Shown here: piece after piece, positions 1 to 10,800 of the stretch
Layout of the letters: each line of letters starts with the position of its first letter
Numbering within the stretch: position 1 is the first letter of the stretch
Assembly: GCA_018240285.1 (NCBI GenBank)
Contig: JAFEGA010000002.1
Location: forward strand, 62,001 to 126,000
DNA from: Pseudomonadota bacterium
GTDB lineage: Bacteria; Pseudomonadota; Gammaproteobacteria; Burkholderiales; Nitrosomonadaceae
DNA: 64,000 nucleotides
Direction of reading: 5' to 3'
Made by a program: the position numbers and the translations under genes
Notes under the pieces: model-generated
What the model was told of the DNA's origin: nothing
Databases searched by the model: none
The model's input: the letters and a program-made list of their open reading frames with translations, nothing else

Positions 1-404
1 TACGTTTTACCTTGATTTTGTACATACTTGCCAATCATCTGCTCATCTCCATGCTTACCAACTGTACTTGCAAAATAACCATCCGTCCAAAACTCTCCGC
101 CCCAGAGCTTCTTCTTAACTTGAGGGCATCGCCTGAAAATTTCTCGTGCGGTTATGCTCTTAATGAGCCTCACAAGCTTGGTCACGCTATATGTCGGTAC
201 TGACTGCACCAAGAAATGAACATGATCCTTAGCCGTACCAATCTCTAAAAACTTCACTTGATAACGTTCTGCCACCCCAAGGCAAACCTCTTTGAGAACA
301 GCATCAACCTGCTCATCAAAGATGATCCGCCTATATTTTGCCGGAAATACTAAGTGATATATCAAAACCGTAACATTGTGGCTCTTATGAATATATTCGC
401 TCAT
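1..404 (-). CDS. tnpA: IS200/IS605-family transposase TnpA (C-terminus beyond the window)
   Basis: Single-strand DNA transposase of the Y1 HUH class. Reading the minus strand from the ATG at 404 gives about 134 residues without a stop, starting [11 protein letters not shown]. The HUH motif is seen as DHVHFLVQ near residue 62, [11 protein letters not shown] is present near residue 105, and the catalytic tyrosine lies in IGKYVQNQG (codon at 24-26). These are all the expected catalytic parts, so the visible portion looks intact. Only a few C-terminal residues are probably missing. The gene interrupts cheW sequence and transcribes in the same direction as it. Confidence 0.88.
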   Translation of the reverse strand, partial: MSEYIHKSHNVTVLIYHLVFPAKYRRIIFDEQVDAVLKEVCLGVAERYQVKFLEIGTAKDHVHFLVQSVPTYSVTKLVRLIKSITAREIFRRCPQVKKKLWGGEFWTDGYFASTVGKHGDEQMIGKYVQNQGKT

Positions 405-450
405 CCACAAATTCTACGCCGCAAGCGGCGGGGAATATAACCCGAAGAGA
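1..450 (-). mobile_element. IS200/IS605-family element, left part (cut by window edge)
   Basis: The element carries a tnpA gene reading out of the window on the minus strand. Between the tnpA start (404) and the host sequence there is a short imperfectly spaced palindrome at 417-430 (CGCCGC-AA-GCGGCG), of the kind that forms the subterminal hairpin recognised by TnpA in this family. Host cheW sequence resumes at about 451, so the left end is placed there. The exact cleavage site and the right end are not visible. No tnpB can be seen in the part present. Confidence 0.8.
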
Positions 451-689
451 TTTAATCCGCATGTCGATGATCGGTACGATAATGCCGCGCAAATTAACCA
501 CCCCTTTGATAAAGTCAGGTGCATTCGCTATTTGCGTGATGGCATCGTAACCGCGGATTTCTTGCACTTTCAGGATTTCTATTCCATATTCCTCCTTCCC
601 AATCGAAAAGTTAGGAATTCGCTGAATCCATGATCCATTATCGATCCAGTCACTCCATTTGATGCAACAGGTGATTGCTCTAACGTCAT
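451..689 (-). pseudogene. cheW: cheW relic: frameshifted and truncated by the IS200-type insertion
   Basis: CheW links chemoreceptors to the CheA kinase. The relic starts at ATG 689 ([12 protein letters not shown]...), runs in frame to ...EFLTFRLG, then one base is missing at about 593-600. A shift restores [33 protein letters not shown] and [11 protein letters not shown], which is clear CheW sequence. At codon 451 the homology stops and IS sequence begins, so roughly the last half of CheW is absent. Both lesions are read directly. No other chemotaxis gene lies in the window, so whether a second cheW copy compensates cannot be seen. Confidence 0.85.
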
Positions 690-1001
690 AATATTTCTCT
701 CTTCTTTGCTTTAGATAATCTGATTAACTAATTTAGTCAATTCATAATGAAATTGATTTATCTCTTTTCCAGTCAAACAATGTGTAGGAATGGAACTAAT
801 ATTTACGGAGCAAAATAAAATAAGTTTTGCAGGATAATTCCTAATATATATTAGGAATTATCTATTATTAGAAAGTATTTAGTTCCACAGTGTGCTGGAC
901 TTGGCTTTACTACTTCACTTCGGCTTAGTCACAGCTACACCTCAGCTACAGACTAAAGGGCGACAGTTGGCAGCACGTTGGGCAGCTAAAAAGACTAAGC
1001 C
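690..1001. other. Intergenic, AT-rich, between the cheW relic and the integrase relic
   Basis: No gene is visible. It holds a perfect 30-nt palindrome (833-862). Copies of GGAACTAA (792-799) and its complement TTAGTTCC (879-886) lie on either side. It also holds the cheW upstream region. The part next to the integrase remnant (about 890-1000) has an inverted GGCTTAGTC / GACTAAGCC pair that could be a terminator or island-end sequence. Confidence 0.5.
833..862. repeat. Perfect 30-nt palindrome
   Basis: The left half GATAATTCCTAATAT is followed with no spacer by its exact reverse complement. It lies about 145 bp upstream of the cheW relic start. It could be a two-fold operator for a dimeric regulator or a cruciform-forming island remnant. 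It lacks a loop and a U-tract, so a simple terminator is less likely. Confidence 0.6.
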
Positions 1002-1389
1002 TTAAACTAACTCTACTGCCTTGCGTTTCATTGCGTCATTGACGTCAATGTAAGCTTGAGTAGCGCTGATGTTACGGTATCCAGCCTTTTACTATTAGCT
1101 CCGCCTCTACGTCCTCCTCTCTCTGCTTTAAGTATTCCTCGACGCCTTGCTTTGCCGTCTTCGAAAAATACGTTTTGCCAGCCAACTGTTGCGCCATAAG
1201 CTCGTGATAGTGCTTCTTGGCTTTGTCGATAGCTGTATCTCTATTTCTCGTGCGTAGGCTAAAACGTGCGTACTTCTTTTCCTTAGTCAGCCACATACGC
1301 ATCTGCCAATACTCACCCCTTTGATACACGACAGCTTCGTCGTATATCGGAATTTCATTGTCTGCGTATGACTGTTTTTTGAGAGGCAT
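1002..1389 (-). pseudogene. Tyrosine recombinase (integrase) relic with a large internal deletion
   Basis: The 5' part, from ATG 1389, encodes an integrase N-terminal region (105 residues, ...YWQMRMWLTKEKKYARF..., then a core-binding-domain-like AKQGVEEYLKQ). It hits a stop at 1072. Directly overlapping it in another frame is a typical integrase C-terminus, GYRNISATQAYIDVNDAM, followed by KRKAVELV and a stop at 1002-1004. The catalytic middle (Arg, His-x-x-Arg) is gone and the C-terminal Tyr of QAYIDV survives. The simplest reading is one internal out-of-frame deletion with its junction near 1075-1095. It lies about 150 bp beyond the guaA 3' end and reads away from it. Confidence 0.82.
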
Positions 1390-1450
1390 ATGGCGCTTAG
1401 AGTGACTACGTTTTTGAACGGCTACAGCTTTGTGTAGCTTTAATGCAAAT

Positions 1451-1479
1451 GCCCAACTAAATCAACGACTTAGTTGGGC
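1451..1479. terminator. Hairpin downstream of guaA
   Basis: A 10-bp perfect stem GCCCAACTAA / TTAGTTGGGC has a 9-nt loop, 60 bp past the guaA stop. The U-tract is weak in both directions, so it may be the guaA terminator or a leftover island structure. Confidence 0.45.
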
Positions 1480-1538
1480 GCGCGCCAGTTTTGTTTAAGT
1501 TAAAATACTATATAAATCAAAAACCTACGTGATAATTT

Positions 1539-3101
1539 CTACTCCCACTCGATGGTGGCGGGTGGTTTTCCAGATATATCGTAGACGACGCGGTTGATGC
1601 CACGAATTTCGTTGATGATGCGATTGGAGACCTTGCTTAATAGTGAGTACGGCAATTCTGCCCAGTTGGCGGTCATGAAATCCTGTGTTTGCACGGCACG
1701 CAGGGCAATGACATATTCGTAGGTGCGTCCATCCCCCATGACGCCGACGGATTTGACCGGCAAAAACACCGCGAACGCTTGCGAGGTTTTTTCGTACCAG
1801 CCGGAATGCTGCAATTCTTCGATAAAAATGTGATCGGCCTGTCTTAATAGCTCGGCATATTCGTATTTCACTTCACCCAGGATACGCACGCCCAAACCTG
1901 GACCAGGGAACGGATGACGGAAAACCATATCGCGCGGCAGCCCTAGCACCAGGCCTAATTCACGCACTTCGTCCTTGAACAATTCGCGCAACGGTTCGAG
2001 CAGTTTCAGGTGTAACGTTTCCGGCAAGCCGCCGACATTATGATGCGATTTGATGGTGTGGGCTTTCTTGGTTTTACCGCCCGCGGATTCGATCACATCG
2101 GGATAAATCGTGCCCTGCGCCAGCCACTTGGCGTCGCTGACGTTGGCCGATTCGCGCTGAAATACTTCAACAAATTCCCGGCCAATGATTTTTCGCTTCA
2201 TTTCCGGATCGGTGACACCCTTAAGGTTGCGATAGAAATCGCGGCTGGCGTCAACATGAATCACCTTAACCGATAGGTTCTTCGCAAACGTTTCCATCAC
2301 TTGCCGGGCTTCGTTGGCACGCAGCAAACCGTTGTCGACAAACACGCAAGTCAATTGATCTCCAATCGCGCGATGGATCAGCGCCGCCGCTACCGAGGAA
2401 TCCACACCGCCGGATAGTCCCAGAATCACACGGTCGCTACCGACCGCCGCACGGATTTTACCGATCACCTCTTCGACGTAATCCGGCATATTCCAATCAC
2501 GCCCGATGCCGCAAATATCGTGCACAAAACGGTCGATGATCGCCTTGCCTTGCAGCGTATGCGTGACTTCGGGATGAAACTGGATGCCGTAAAAGCGGCG
2601 GCTATCGTCAGCCATCGCGGCAATCGGCGTGGCAGCGTTGCACGCCATCACGGCAAAGCCATCCGGCAGCGAAACCACGGCGTCGCCATGACTCATCCAG
2701 ACTTCTAACAGATTGCCGCCCTCCTTGCTCGTGCGGTCTTGGATATCGCGGAACAATGCACCGTGCGGCGTTGTTTGCAATTCAGCATAACCGAATTCGC
2801 GTACAGCCGCATTCTCAACCGTACCGCCTAATTGCGCCGCCATTGTCTGCATACCGTAACAGATGCCCAGCACCGGGACACCGAGCTCAAAAACAATTTG
2901 TGGCGCGCGCGGCGTCTCGTCCTCGGTAACCGAAGCGGGGCCACCGGACAGGATAATGCCCTTCGGTGCGAAGGCTTTGATCAATTCGGGATCGGTATCG
3001 TACGGATGCAATTCGCAATACACATTGGTTTCGCGCACGCGCCGCGCAATCAACTGCGTGTATTGTGAACCGAAGTCCAGAATCAGAATTTTTTGATGCA
3101 T
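1539..3101 (-). CDS. guaA: GMP synthase (glutamine-hydrolysing)
   Basis: Converts XMP, ATP and glutamine to GMP, the last step of guanine nucleotide synthesis. It has 520 residues, full length for the family. The N-terminal class I amidotransferase has its nucleophile Cys81 in GICYGMQ and the catalytic His in [10 protein letters not shown]. The ATP pyrophosphatase P-loop LSGGVDSS follows at about residues 227-234. The C-terminal dimerisation domain ends in the usual KPPATIEWE. It starts 12 bp after guaB, so the two are one operon. The 3' end is a classic island integration site, and an integrase relic lies next to it. Confidence 0.98.
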   Translation of the reverse strand: MHQKILILDFGSQYTQLIARRVRETNVYCELHPYDTDPELIKAFAPKGIILSGGPASVTEDETPRAPQIVFELGVPVLGICYGMQTMAAQLGGTVENAAVREFGYAELQTTPHGALFRDIQDRTSKEGGNLLEVWMSHGDAVVSLPDGFAVMACNAATPIAAMADDSRRFYGIQFHPEVTHTLQGKAIIDRFVHDICGIGRDWNMPDYVEEVIGKIRAAVGSDRVILGLSGGVDSSVAAALIHRAIGDQLTCVFVDNGLLRANEARQVMETFAKNLSVKVIHVDASRDFYRNLKGVTDPEMKRKIIGREFVEVFQRESANVSDAKWLAQGTIYPDVIESAGGKTKKAHTIKSHHNVGGLPETLHLKLLEPLRELFKDEVRELGLVLGLPRDMVFRHPFPGPGLGVRILGEVKYEYAELLRQADHIFIEELQHSGWYEKTSQAFAVFLPVKSVGVMGDGRTYEYVIALRAVQTQDFMTANWAELPYSLLSKVSNRIINEIRGINRVVYDISGKPPATIEWE

Positions 3102-3113
3102 GGAAAAGAAAAA

Positions 3114-4730
<1,617 letters not shown>

Positions 4731-4747
4731 TTATTTTTGGAACCGCT

Positions 4748-5191
4748 ATGAGAATTTTTGCAGTCACCGTGATCGTTTTGCTGCTCAGCACCAGCACTTA
4801 CGCGCAGATTTACAAATGGGTCGATAAAAACGGTAAAACACAATACACCGATCAACCGCCCCCACCCGATGCCGCCAAGGAGGAAAAAAGATTAAATATC
4901 AAATCCGGACCGGCTGCAGGCAGCCAAGATAAATCCAGAAGCCTCTCTGAAGAGCGAGAGGAATTCGACAAGCGGCGGCAACAGCAACGAGAAGAAGATG
5001 CCAAGCAGCAAGCCAAGTCGGAAGAAAACAAAAAAAAATGTTTAGACGCGCAAACTCAGCTTAAAATATTCACCGACTCGCCGCGCTTGACCGTTCCCGA
5101 TGGTGCTGGCGGCACAATGTATGCAGATGACGATCTACGCCAAAGAAAAATTGCCGATGCCAATAAAGCCATTGCGGCTTACTGTAAATAA
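4748..5191 (+). CDS. Exported DUF4124-domain protein
   Basis: 147 residues with a clear signal peptide (MRIFAVTVIVLLLSTSTYA). The DUF4124 signature IYKWVDKNGKTQYTDQPPPP follows immediately. The middle (about 60-100) is a highly charged Gln/Glu/Lys helix, likely coiled coil. Such proteins are envelope proteins of unknown function. It is divergent from guaB, with the shared 170-bp upstream region between them. The next gene begins 19 bp after its stop. Confidence 0.75.
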   Translation: MRIFAVTVIVLLLSTSTYAQIYKWVDKNGKTQYTDQPPPPDAAKEEKRLNIKSGPAAGSQDKSRSLSEEREEFDKRRQQQREEDAKQQAKSEENKKKCLDAQTQLKIFTDSPRLTVPDGAGGTMYADDDLRQRKIADANKAIAAYCK

Positions 5192-5210
5192 ATATGCGTT
5201 TTTGAATGAG

Positions 5211-6533
5211 ATGACGCTATCCCGCAGCAAATTATCGATCATCCTTTTTCTCTTTTTGGCAGGTACTCCGGTTTCGGCTGAGGTACCTGTTTCATATTCC
5301 GGACAAGATCATATCGCGCTAGCGGAAACAACCTCTCCCGCGGATAGAGCAACGAGACCGGGGACACACTGGCAAATCCTGCCTAATGAAAATATTCCGC
5401 AAATCGCCCAGCTGATGTTCCCAGACGATGCGCGTATGCGCGATGCTTTTATACGAGCAATCGTCCGCAAAAATCCGCAACTCTTTCCCGGCGGCATTTA
5501 TCAACCGGTCCCGGCGGGAACTACAGTTTACATCCCCGATTTGAGAACAATCGGCGCTCATGCAAAACCGCTAACCCGGAAACACACAACCAATGCAACC
5601 CAAGGCGCGCGCAAGCATCCACCGCAAGCACCAGCTCAAGCTAGCGCGGAATCCGGTTTTAGTCACGATCACCCGGTATGGCAGCTTATTGCGCAATTAG
5701 AAAAAATTGCCGAGGAAGAGACCAGCGAGCTCAACAAGCTGCTCAATCGCATCGAATCCATCGAGAAACAAATCGCCGCGATGCAATCTTTGCTCTCGGC
5801 AAGCGCCGCAGCGGCAAACAAATCTCTCGCCGGAATCACACACAGTGCTCAACCAGCAGAAAACACGCAGCAACCGCAAAATACAACACCATCGCCTACC
5901 GGGCATGCAATAACGCCGCTGCAATCCAATCCACCGCAACCGGCCAATCCGGCTCCACCGGTTGAAACCGGTGCCGCTCCGGTTGAGTCCGCCTTATTTC
6001 CGGATAACGCGTTACTTCTTGGCGTTCTGCTGATATTTTTGATCGCCATAGTGATCGTGCGCAGCTATCGCAAAATCAAGGAAAGGCTTGCGCAATCCCG
6101 CGACGCATCACTGCTACCCGATGCAGCCGAACGGCATGAATACGAAGCGCTATTGCTGCATCGCACTGAGCAGAAAACCGAACCGGCGGAAAACCTGCCC
6201 GAACAACCATCCGGTCAGGTTGTTTCCGAAGCGCGCGCACTGATCGAACAGAAAAACCCGGAAGCTGCTATTCAACTGCTACAGAAGCACTTGGCTCAGA
6301 ACCAGCAGGACATCCCCGGCTGGCTCCTGTTATTCGAATTGTTGTACAAAGGAAACAACAAAAGAGATTTCAAGAAAAATGCCCGCCGCTTCAAACGACT
6401 CGGAGAATTTCCCGACATCTGGCAGCAAATCCAGAAATTAGGCAATCAACTCGAACCGGATGAATCGCTCTACTTCGACGAACAGAAACGCAAGGAAAAG
6501 TTTTTTTCGGATACAGGGTATTCGGACAAATGA
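5211..6533 (+). CDS. FimV-like inner-membrane protein
   Basis: About 440 residues. The start is placed at ATG 5211 because it opens a signal peptide (MTLSRSKLSIILFLFLAGTPVSA); an upstream in-frame start overlaps the previous gene. A periplasmic part (about 50-130) resembles the FimV N-terminal LysM-like region (HWQILPNENIPQIAQLMF, PQLFPGGIYQPVPAGT). A low-complexity Pro/Gln/Ala region follows. There is one membrane helix near 295-312 (NALLLGVLLIFLIAIVIV) and a cytoplasmic C-terminus with TPR-like helices (AIQLLQKHLAQNQQDIPGW). FimV proteins act in polar organisation and type IV pili. The specific role here is not shown. Confidence 0.72.
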   Translation: MTLSRSKLSIILFLFLAGTPVSAEVPVSYSGQDHIALAETTSPADRATRPGTHWQILPNENIPQIAQLMFPDDARMRDAFIRAIVRKNPQLFPGGIYQPVPAGTTVYIPDLRTIGAHAKPLTRKHTTNATQGARKHPPQAPAQASAESGFSHDHPVWQLIAQLEKIAEEETSELNKLLNRIESIEKQIAAMQSLLSASAAAANKSLAGITHSAQPAENTQQPQNTTPSPTGHAITPLQSNPPQPANPAPPVETGAAPVESALFPDNALLLGVLLIFLIAIVIVRSYRKIKERLAQSRDASLLPDAAERHEYEALLLHRTEQKTEPAENLPEQPSGQVVSEARALIEQKNPEAAIQLLQKHLAQNQQDIPGWLLLFELLYKGNNKRDFKKNARRFKRLGEFPDIWQQIQKLGNQLEPDESLYFDEQKRKEKFFSDTGYSDK

Positions 6534-6566
6534 AAAGCGCTGACGTTGCCCCCAGCGCTTTTTTCT
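6533..6566 (+). terminator. Rho-independent terminator after the FimV-like gene
   Basis: Stem AAAAGCGCTG / CAGCGCTTTT with a 10-nt loop, overlapping the stop codon and continuing into TTTTTT. The A-run on the other side lets it also serve the convergent TolB-like gene. Confidence 0.88.
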
Positions 6567-6581
6567 AGGCTAGCAAGCCGG

Positions 6582-7682
6582 TCACTTCAGTGAAAGACTC
6601 TCCAGCGCCTTCTGATGATTCCATTTGCCGTGGAATAACAACCCTTTCTTACCCGGCGTGCGGTCGCTGGTCCAGGTGATGTAATTGCCGTCCGGCGTGA
6701 AGACCGGTAAGCCGTCGAAGCCGTCCTTGTCGGTTACGCGCACTGGCTCTTTCTGACCGTCGACGTCGACGATGTATAGCTCAAAATTGCGGTGGCCGTG
6801 CAAATTAGTGGCAAAGATGATGTATTTGCCGGAAGGATGGTAGAACGGCGCCCACGACATGGCTTTCAGACGGGTGATTTGCTTTTGATCGGTGCCATCG
6901 ATATTCATGGTAAAAATTTCCGCTTCCCGGCCATTCTCCGAGAAACGCCGCCAAACGATCCGCTTGCCATCGGGACTGAAAAACGGGCCACCGTCGTAGC
7001 TTTTTGTTTGCGTCAGTCTTTTGACGTTGGAGCCGTCGGCGTCCATGATGTAAATATCGATCATCGATGCCGGATTGGCTTTGAACAACGCCGCTTCTTC
7101 CTCGGTTAATTCGCCGCTATAGGCACGGCGGTTGGAAGCAAATGCGATCAGCTTGCCATCCGGCGACCACGAAGCCTCGGCATCGTAACCCAGCATATTG
7201 GTCAGATTCTTGATATGGCCGCCGTTGAAGTCGGTTTCGTAAATATCGTAATACTCATCGTAATCCCACGCATACGACTTCTGTTCTCCGGCATTGCGGC
7301 GTTCGATCTCGGCCGCCATTTTGGCTTTGGCTTCCTTGTCGTCATGGGTTGAGGAAAACAGCACTTTTTCCTGCGCCGGATGCACCCACGCACATGTCGT
7401 CTTGCCGGTACCCGGCGAAACCTGCGTCACCGCACCGGATTCGATGTTCTTCAAGAAAATTTGATAAAACGGATTGTCATCCGCCACCTCCGCTTGATAA
7501 ATCATCCATTTCGAATCGGCGCGATAATACGCTTCACCGGCGCGCTTCTCCTTGACGGAAAGCTGCTGCTCATCAGTGATGAAGCTGGCTGCGTTGGCAT
7601 AAGCAGTTCCACAAAAAAACAATATTGCAAGAAGCTTCGCACTAAGTCGTAACGGACTAGGCACCTTATTGATCTTTCCCAT
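6582..7682 (-). CDS. Exported TolB-like WD40-type beta-propeller protein
   Basis: 366 residues from ATG 7682, chosen because it gives a signal peptide (...LSAKLLAILFFCGTAYANA). A longer in-frame reading to 7775 adds an unlikely Cys/Trp-rich tail. Repeated PD40 motifs are visible: DAEASWSPDGKLIAFASNRR, GGPFFSPDGKRIVWRRF, APFYHPSGKYIIFATN and GLPVFTPDGNYITWTSDR. It therefore folds as a periplasmic beta-propeller related to TolB. No TolA, TolQ, TolR or Pal gene is nearby, so it is not the canonical TolB. It lies downstream of and co-directional with the large membrane protein (about 140 bp gap). Confidence 0.82.
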   Translation of the reverse strand: MGKINKVPSPLRLSAKLLAILFFCGTAYANAASFITDEQQLSVKEKRAGEAYYRADSKWMIYQAEVADDNPFYQIFLKNIESGAVTQVSPGTGKTTCAWVHPAQEKVLFSSTHDDKEAKAKMAAEIERRNAGEQKSYAWDYDEYYDIYETDFNGGHIKNLTNMLGYDAEASWSPDGKLIAFASNRRAYSGELTEEEAALFKANPASMIDIYIMDADGSNVKRLTQTKSYDGGPFFSPDGKRIVWRRFSENGREAEIFTMNIDGTDQKQITRLKAMSWAPFYHPSGKYIIFATNLHGHRNFELYIVDVDGQKEPVRVTDKDGFDGLPVFTPDGNYITWTSDRTPGKKGLLFHGKWNHQKALESLSLK

Positions 7683-7821
7683 TTGATATATAAAAACCTT
7701 AAGAAATAAATTTTGAAATATAACGTAAAAGAATGTGCAGCAATAATCACAACTAGCGGAAAACCAAATCCACACAAAACCGTTGCATCACACGGATTTT
7801 ATTTTTCTCGCGCATAGTTAT

Positions 7822-10800
7822 CTACCTATTAAATAGATATTCAACGATTTGCACCAGCCCAATGCCTCCCCCGGGCAATAGCATTGCTTGTGATGTTGGA
7901 CTACGTAGAAGCGGTAAGAACGTCTCTTGATGTTTTCTGCGGATATTATCTACCAGTCTTTCAATTTTTTCTTTGTTGTTTACCAAATCACTGTCAGCTA
8001 AATCTTCCTCATAATAATGCAGTATCTCGTCGCATTCTTTTTGCGCACTTTTACGAAAAATACTCATTGTCACCGTTAAATAACTCAGCGCAGATAAAAA
8101 CACCATGATAAAAATGAATGGCAGACCAAGATTATCGAAAATATTGCTCCGTCCAATTGTTATCAAGAACATCAATATAAATGGGATGTAAATTAACCAA
8201 TCGATGCGCTTGACAGCGCTAGTAATCAACTGAAAGCGAAGGTAAGGAATCAATGATTCGATAGATACGCCATATTTTATTGCTTCGCTTTGCCGCCAAT
8301 CCGATGGCCAATTATCCCAAGCACTCTTCGATTTAAGGCTATCAATAAATATTTTGCATGCAATTACTTCATAACCAACCCAAAAGACCAATCCCCACAA
8401 CATGCCGAATTGAAGCATCACAAAAATTTCGTGCAGTTTTTGTGTGATAACGCCCCGGCTGGGATAATTCAATGGCTCTAGATATAGGAATCCAAGGTAA
8501 GTGAGGATAAACCCGATAACCGCAAGACCAATCACCCAGGGAAGCATTTGCGATAGTTGCGTAAAATAAGAATAGTTATTCCATAACAGACTTACAGTCT
8601 CCTTGTTATCATTCTCCAATTTAAAATGCGGTCCTTGCCATAACGCATCCCACCAATTACGCACTGCACTTTGCTGGGAATTCTTATGTATGTAATAACT
8701 CCTCTCGATTTCTTCCCTTTTATTTTGTTTCCAGAGAAAAGTAATATAAACAATCAAAATCATGATAAGAAAAGCAGCAAACCTTATGACAAGATTGGGC
8801 CAAACGCTGATACCTTCCATTAAGAGGAATGGCTCCCCCATCTGATGGGTTGGATAATTATCCTTGTAAATTGCATATGCAAATAATCCGCTCATTAGCA
8901 AAATAAAAGCTATCAACCCAATACTCGCAGTCCTATTTTTACTTTTAAAACCAGAAAATGCATTCGGAACAGTTTTATACAAGACAAAACATATAAATCC
9001 AAATGCAGCGATTACGAAGAAAAGAAACTTCCAATCAAGCTTCTTAGTACGGTCCTGTTCAATGGTATTGCAAGCAAGCAAATCATTTACAGAGCATTTT
9101 TTGTTGTTATTCTTTCCACTTTCATGTGAAAGTTGCTCATTGCGATTGCTTACCCACTGATCGAGATAGTCCAATCTTGGTGAAGCAAGATGCACCGCTT
9201 CGGTTTTACCAATCTCAAAAATCTGTGGTTTCTGCCAATTCTGTATTTGTTTTCTATTATTCCACCTCCACAGTTTTATCCAATCTTTATGCTGTATTTG
9301 CTTTTCATTATTCCACTGCCACAGCTTTATCCAATCCCTATGATCAATCTGCATCATGCTGCTCAATGTAGCAAAATACATTGAGGTTTGATAACCATCG
9401 CGGAATGGCATGGTCGATCCCTGCAAGCCCGGATGCAAAGCCAAGTCAAAGTTGGAAGCAACCACGAGGTTTCTTGTCCATTTGATTTGATCAGCGTGCA
9501 AGTAGCGCGCATCTAAATCCGTTGTGAAGAAAATCTTGTCTTTAAAGCGATCACGCAGCGCTTGCAGAATAAGCAGCTTATCGTAGACATCATTACCTAT
9601 GATTCCAATCGCTTTGACTTTTTTTGATCTGTCATTTTGATTGTGATCAAGCTGGGCAATTTTATCCATCAATCTTCGCAAGTAATCGAATTGATTGCGT
9701 CCTTCGGCATGTTCAGGTGAAGCATCATCCATTTGCGCAAGTAAATTATTGGAATCTTTTTTTTCTTTATCCGGTGTTTTTTTATCCGGTTCGTCTTCTG
9801 GCAGTTTGCCATCCAATCCTCGCAAATAGGAAAACTCTGTTATCGATCGACCCGTTACAAATTTATAATAACTTCTAAGATGATGTGTTAGCTTTTGTAC
9901 GTACAAAGAATCCCGTTCGCTGATTAAAATCAAATGATTCGTATCGCTGTTAGTATCCTGCTGATTTGAATCCTTACTTGAATTTTTGCGAGGCGCAATC
10001 CCACGCTGCTGTAGTTCCCAAATTAATGCTTTTGCAAGATCTTCATCTTGCCCGATAGTACGTATGATGGATCGTTCATGCAGGAAATCGTCCAAACTTT
10101 TACTACTACCGGATAAGTTGCAAGGATCGTAATATTTCTCTTTGTTTATTTCAGAGTGCAGATCTTGATTCGAAATGGTCGCGCTAGGTGAGATTATTCT
10201 GAATTTACTTAATGAGACATTTTTTGCATCGCATGTTTGAATCGAATCTTCTGATATTCCTGTATTTATTGGCGGCCTAGTCAATAACTCAACCAGAAAA
10301 GATGTTCCCGACGGTCCAATCAAATCAAACCCGGCTGCTTCCTTTCCTAATTTATTAAACAGATATTGGATGGTGTCCCGATATAAAGATTTAGTAATTT
10401 TGTCTTGATTCAACCAAAGTATCAGGACTTTCTTCGGCTTTTCTGAATCTGGCCCAGGATTTGATTCAAACCATTCATAAGGCACATTTACCCAAACTAC
10501 GGAATCATTTTTTGAATCATCTTTACATGACGTATCCGAAGTGCAATCGCTTTGTTTTTTACTTTGATTTTTGACATTCGCGCTACGATCAGAATATATT
10601 TTTAAAGATTTCTTGTCTTTATCAGTTAACTGGAAGTATTGAATACTCTCACCATCTCCCGTTATGTACTCTCTCGAACCGAGAGCTGATATCACTGCAT
10701 AACGGCTGCGCTGCCGGGACTCAATCGCTTCGGAATACGATTGACCTTGCACGCTGACAGCGATGATTTTGACACTGTCATTGATATTCTGTTTTAAATG

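Noticed and set aside
6582..7682. Canonical TolB of the Tol-Pal system
   Set aside because: No tol or pal genes nearby; only the propeller motifs are shared.
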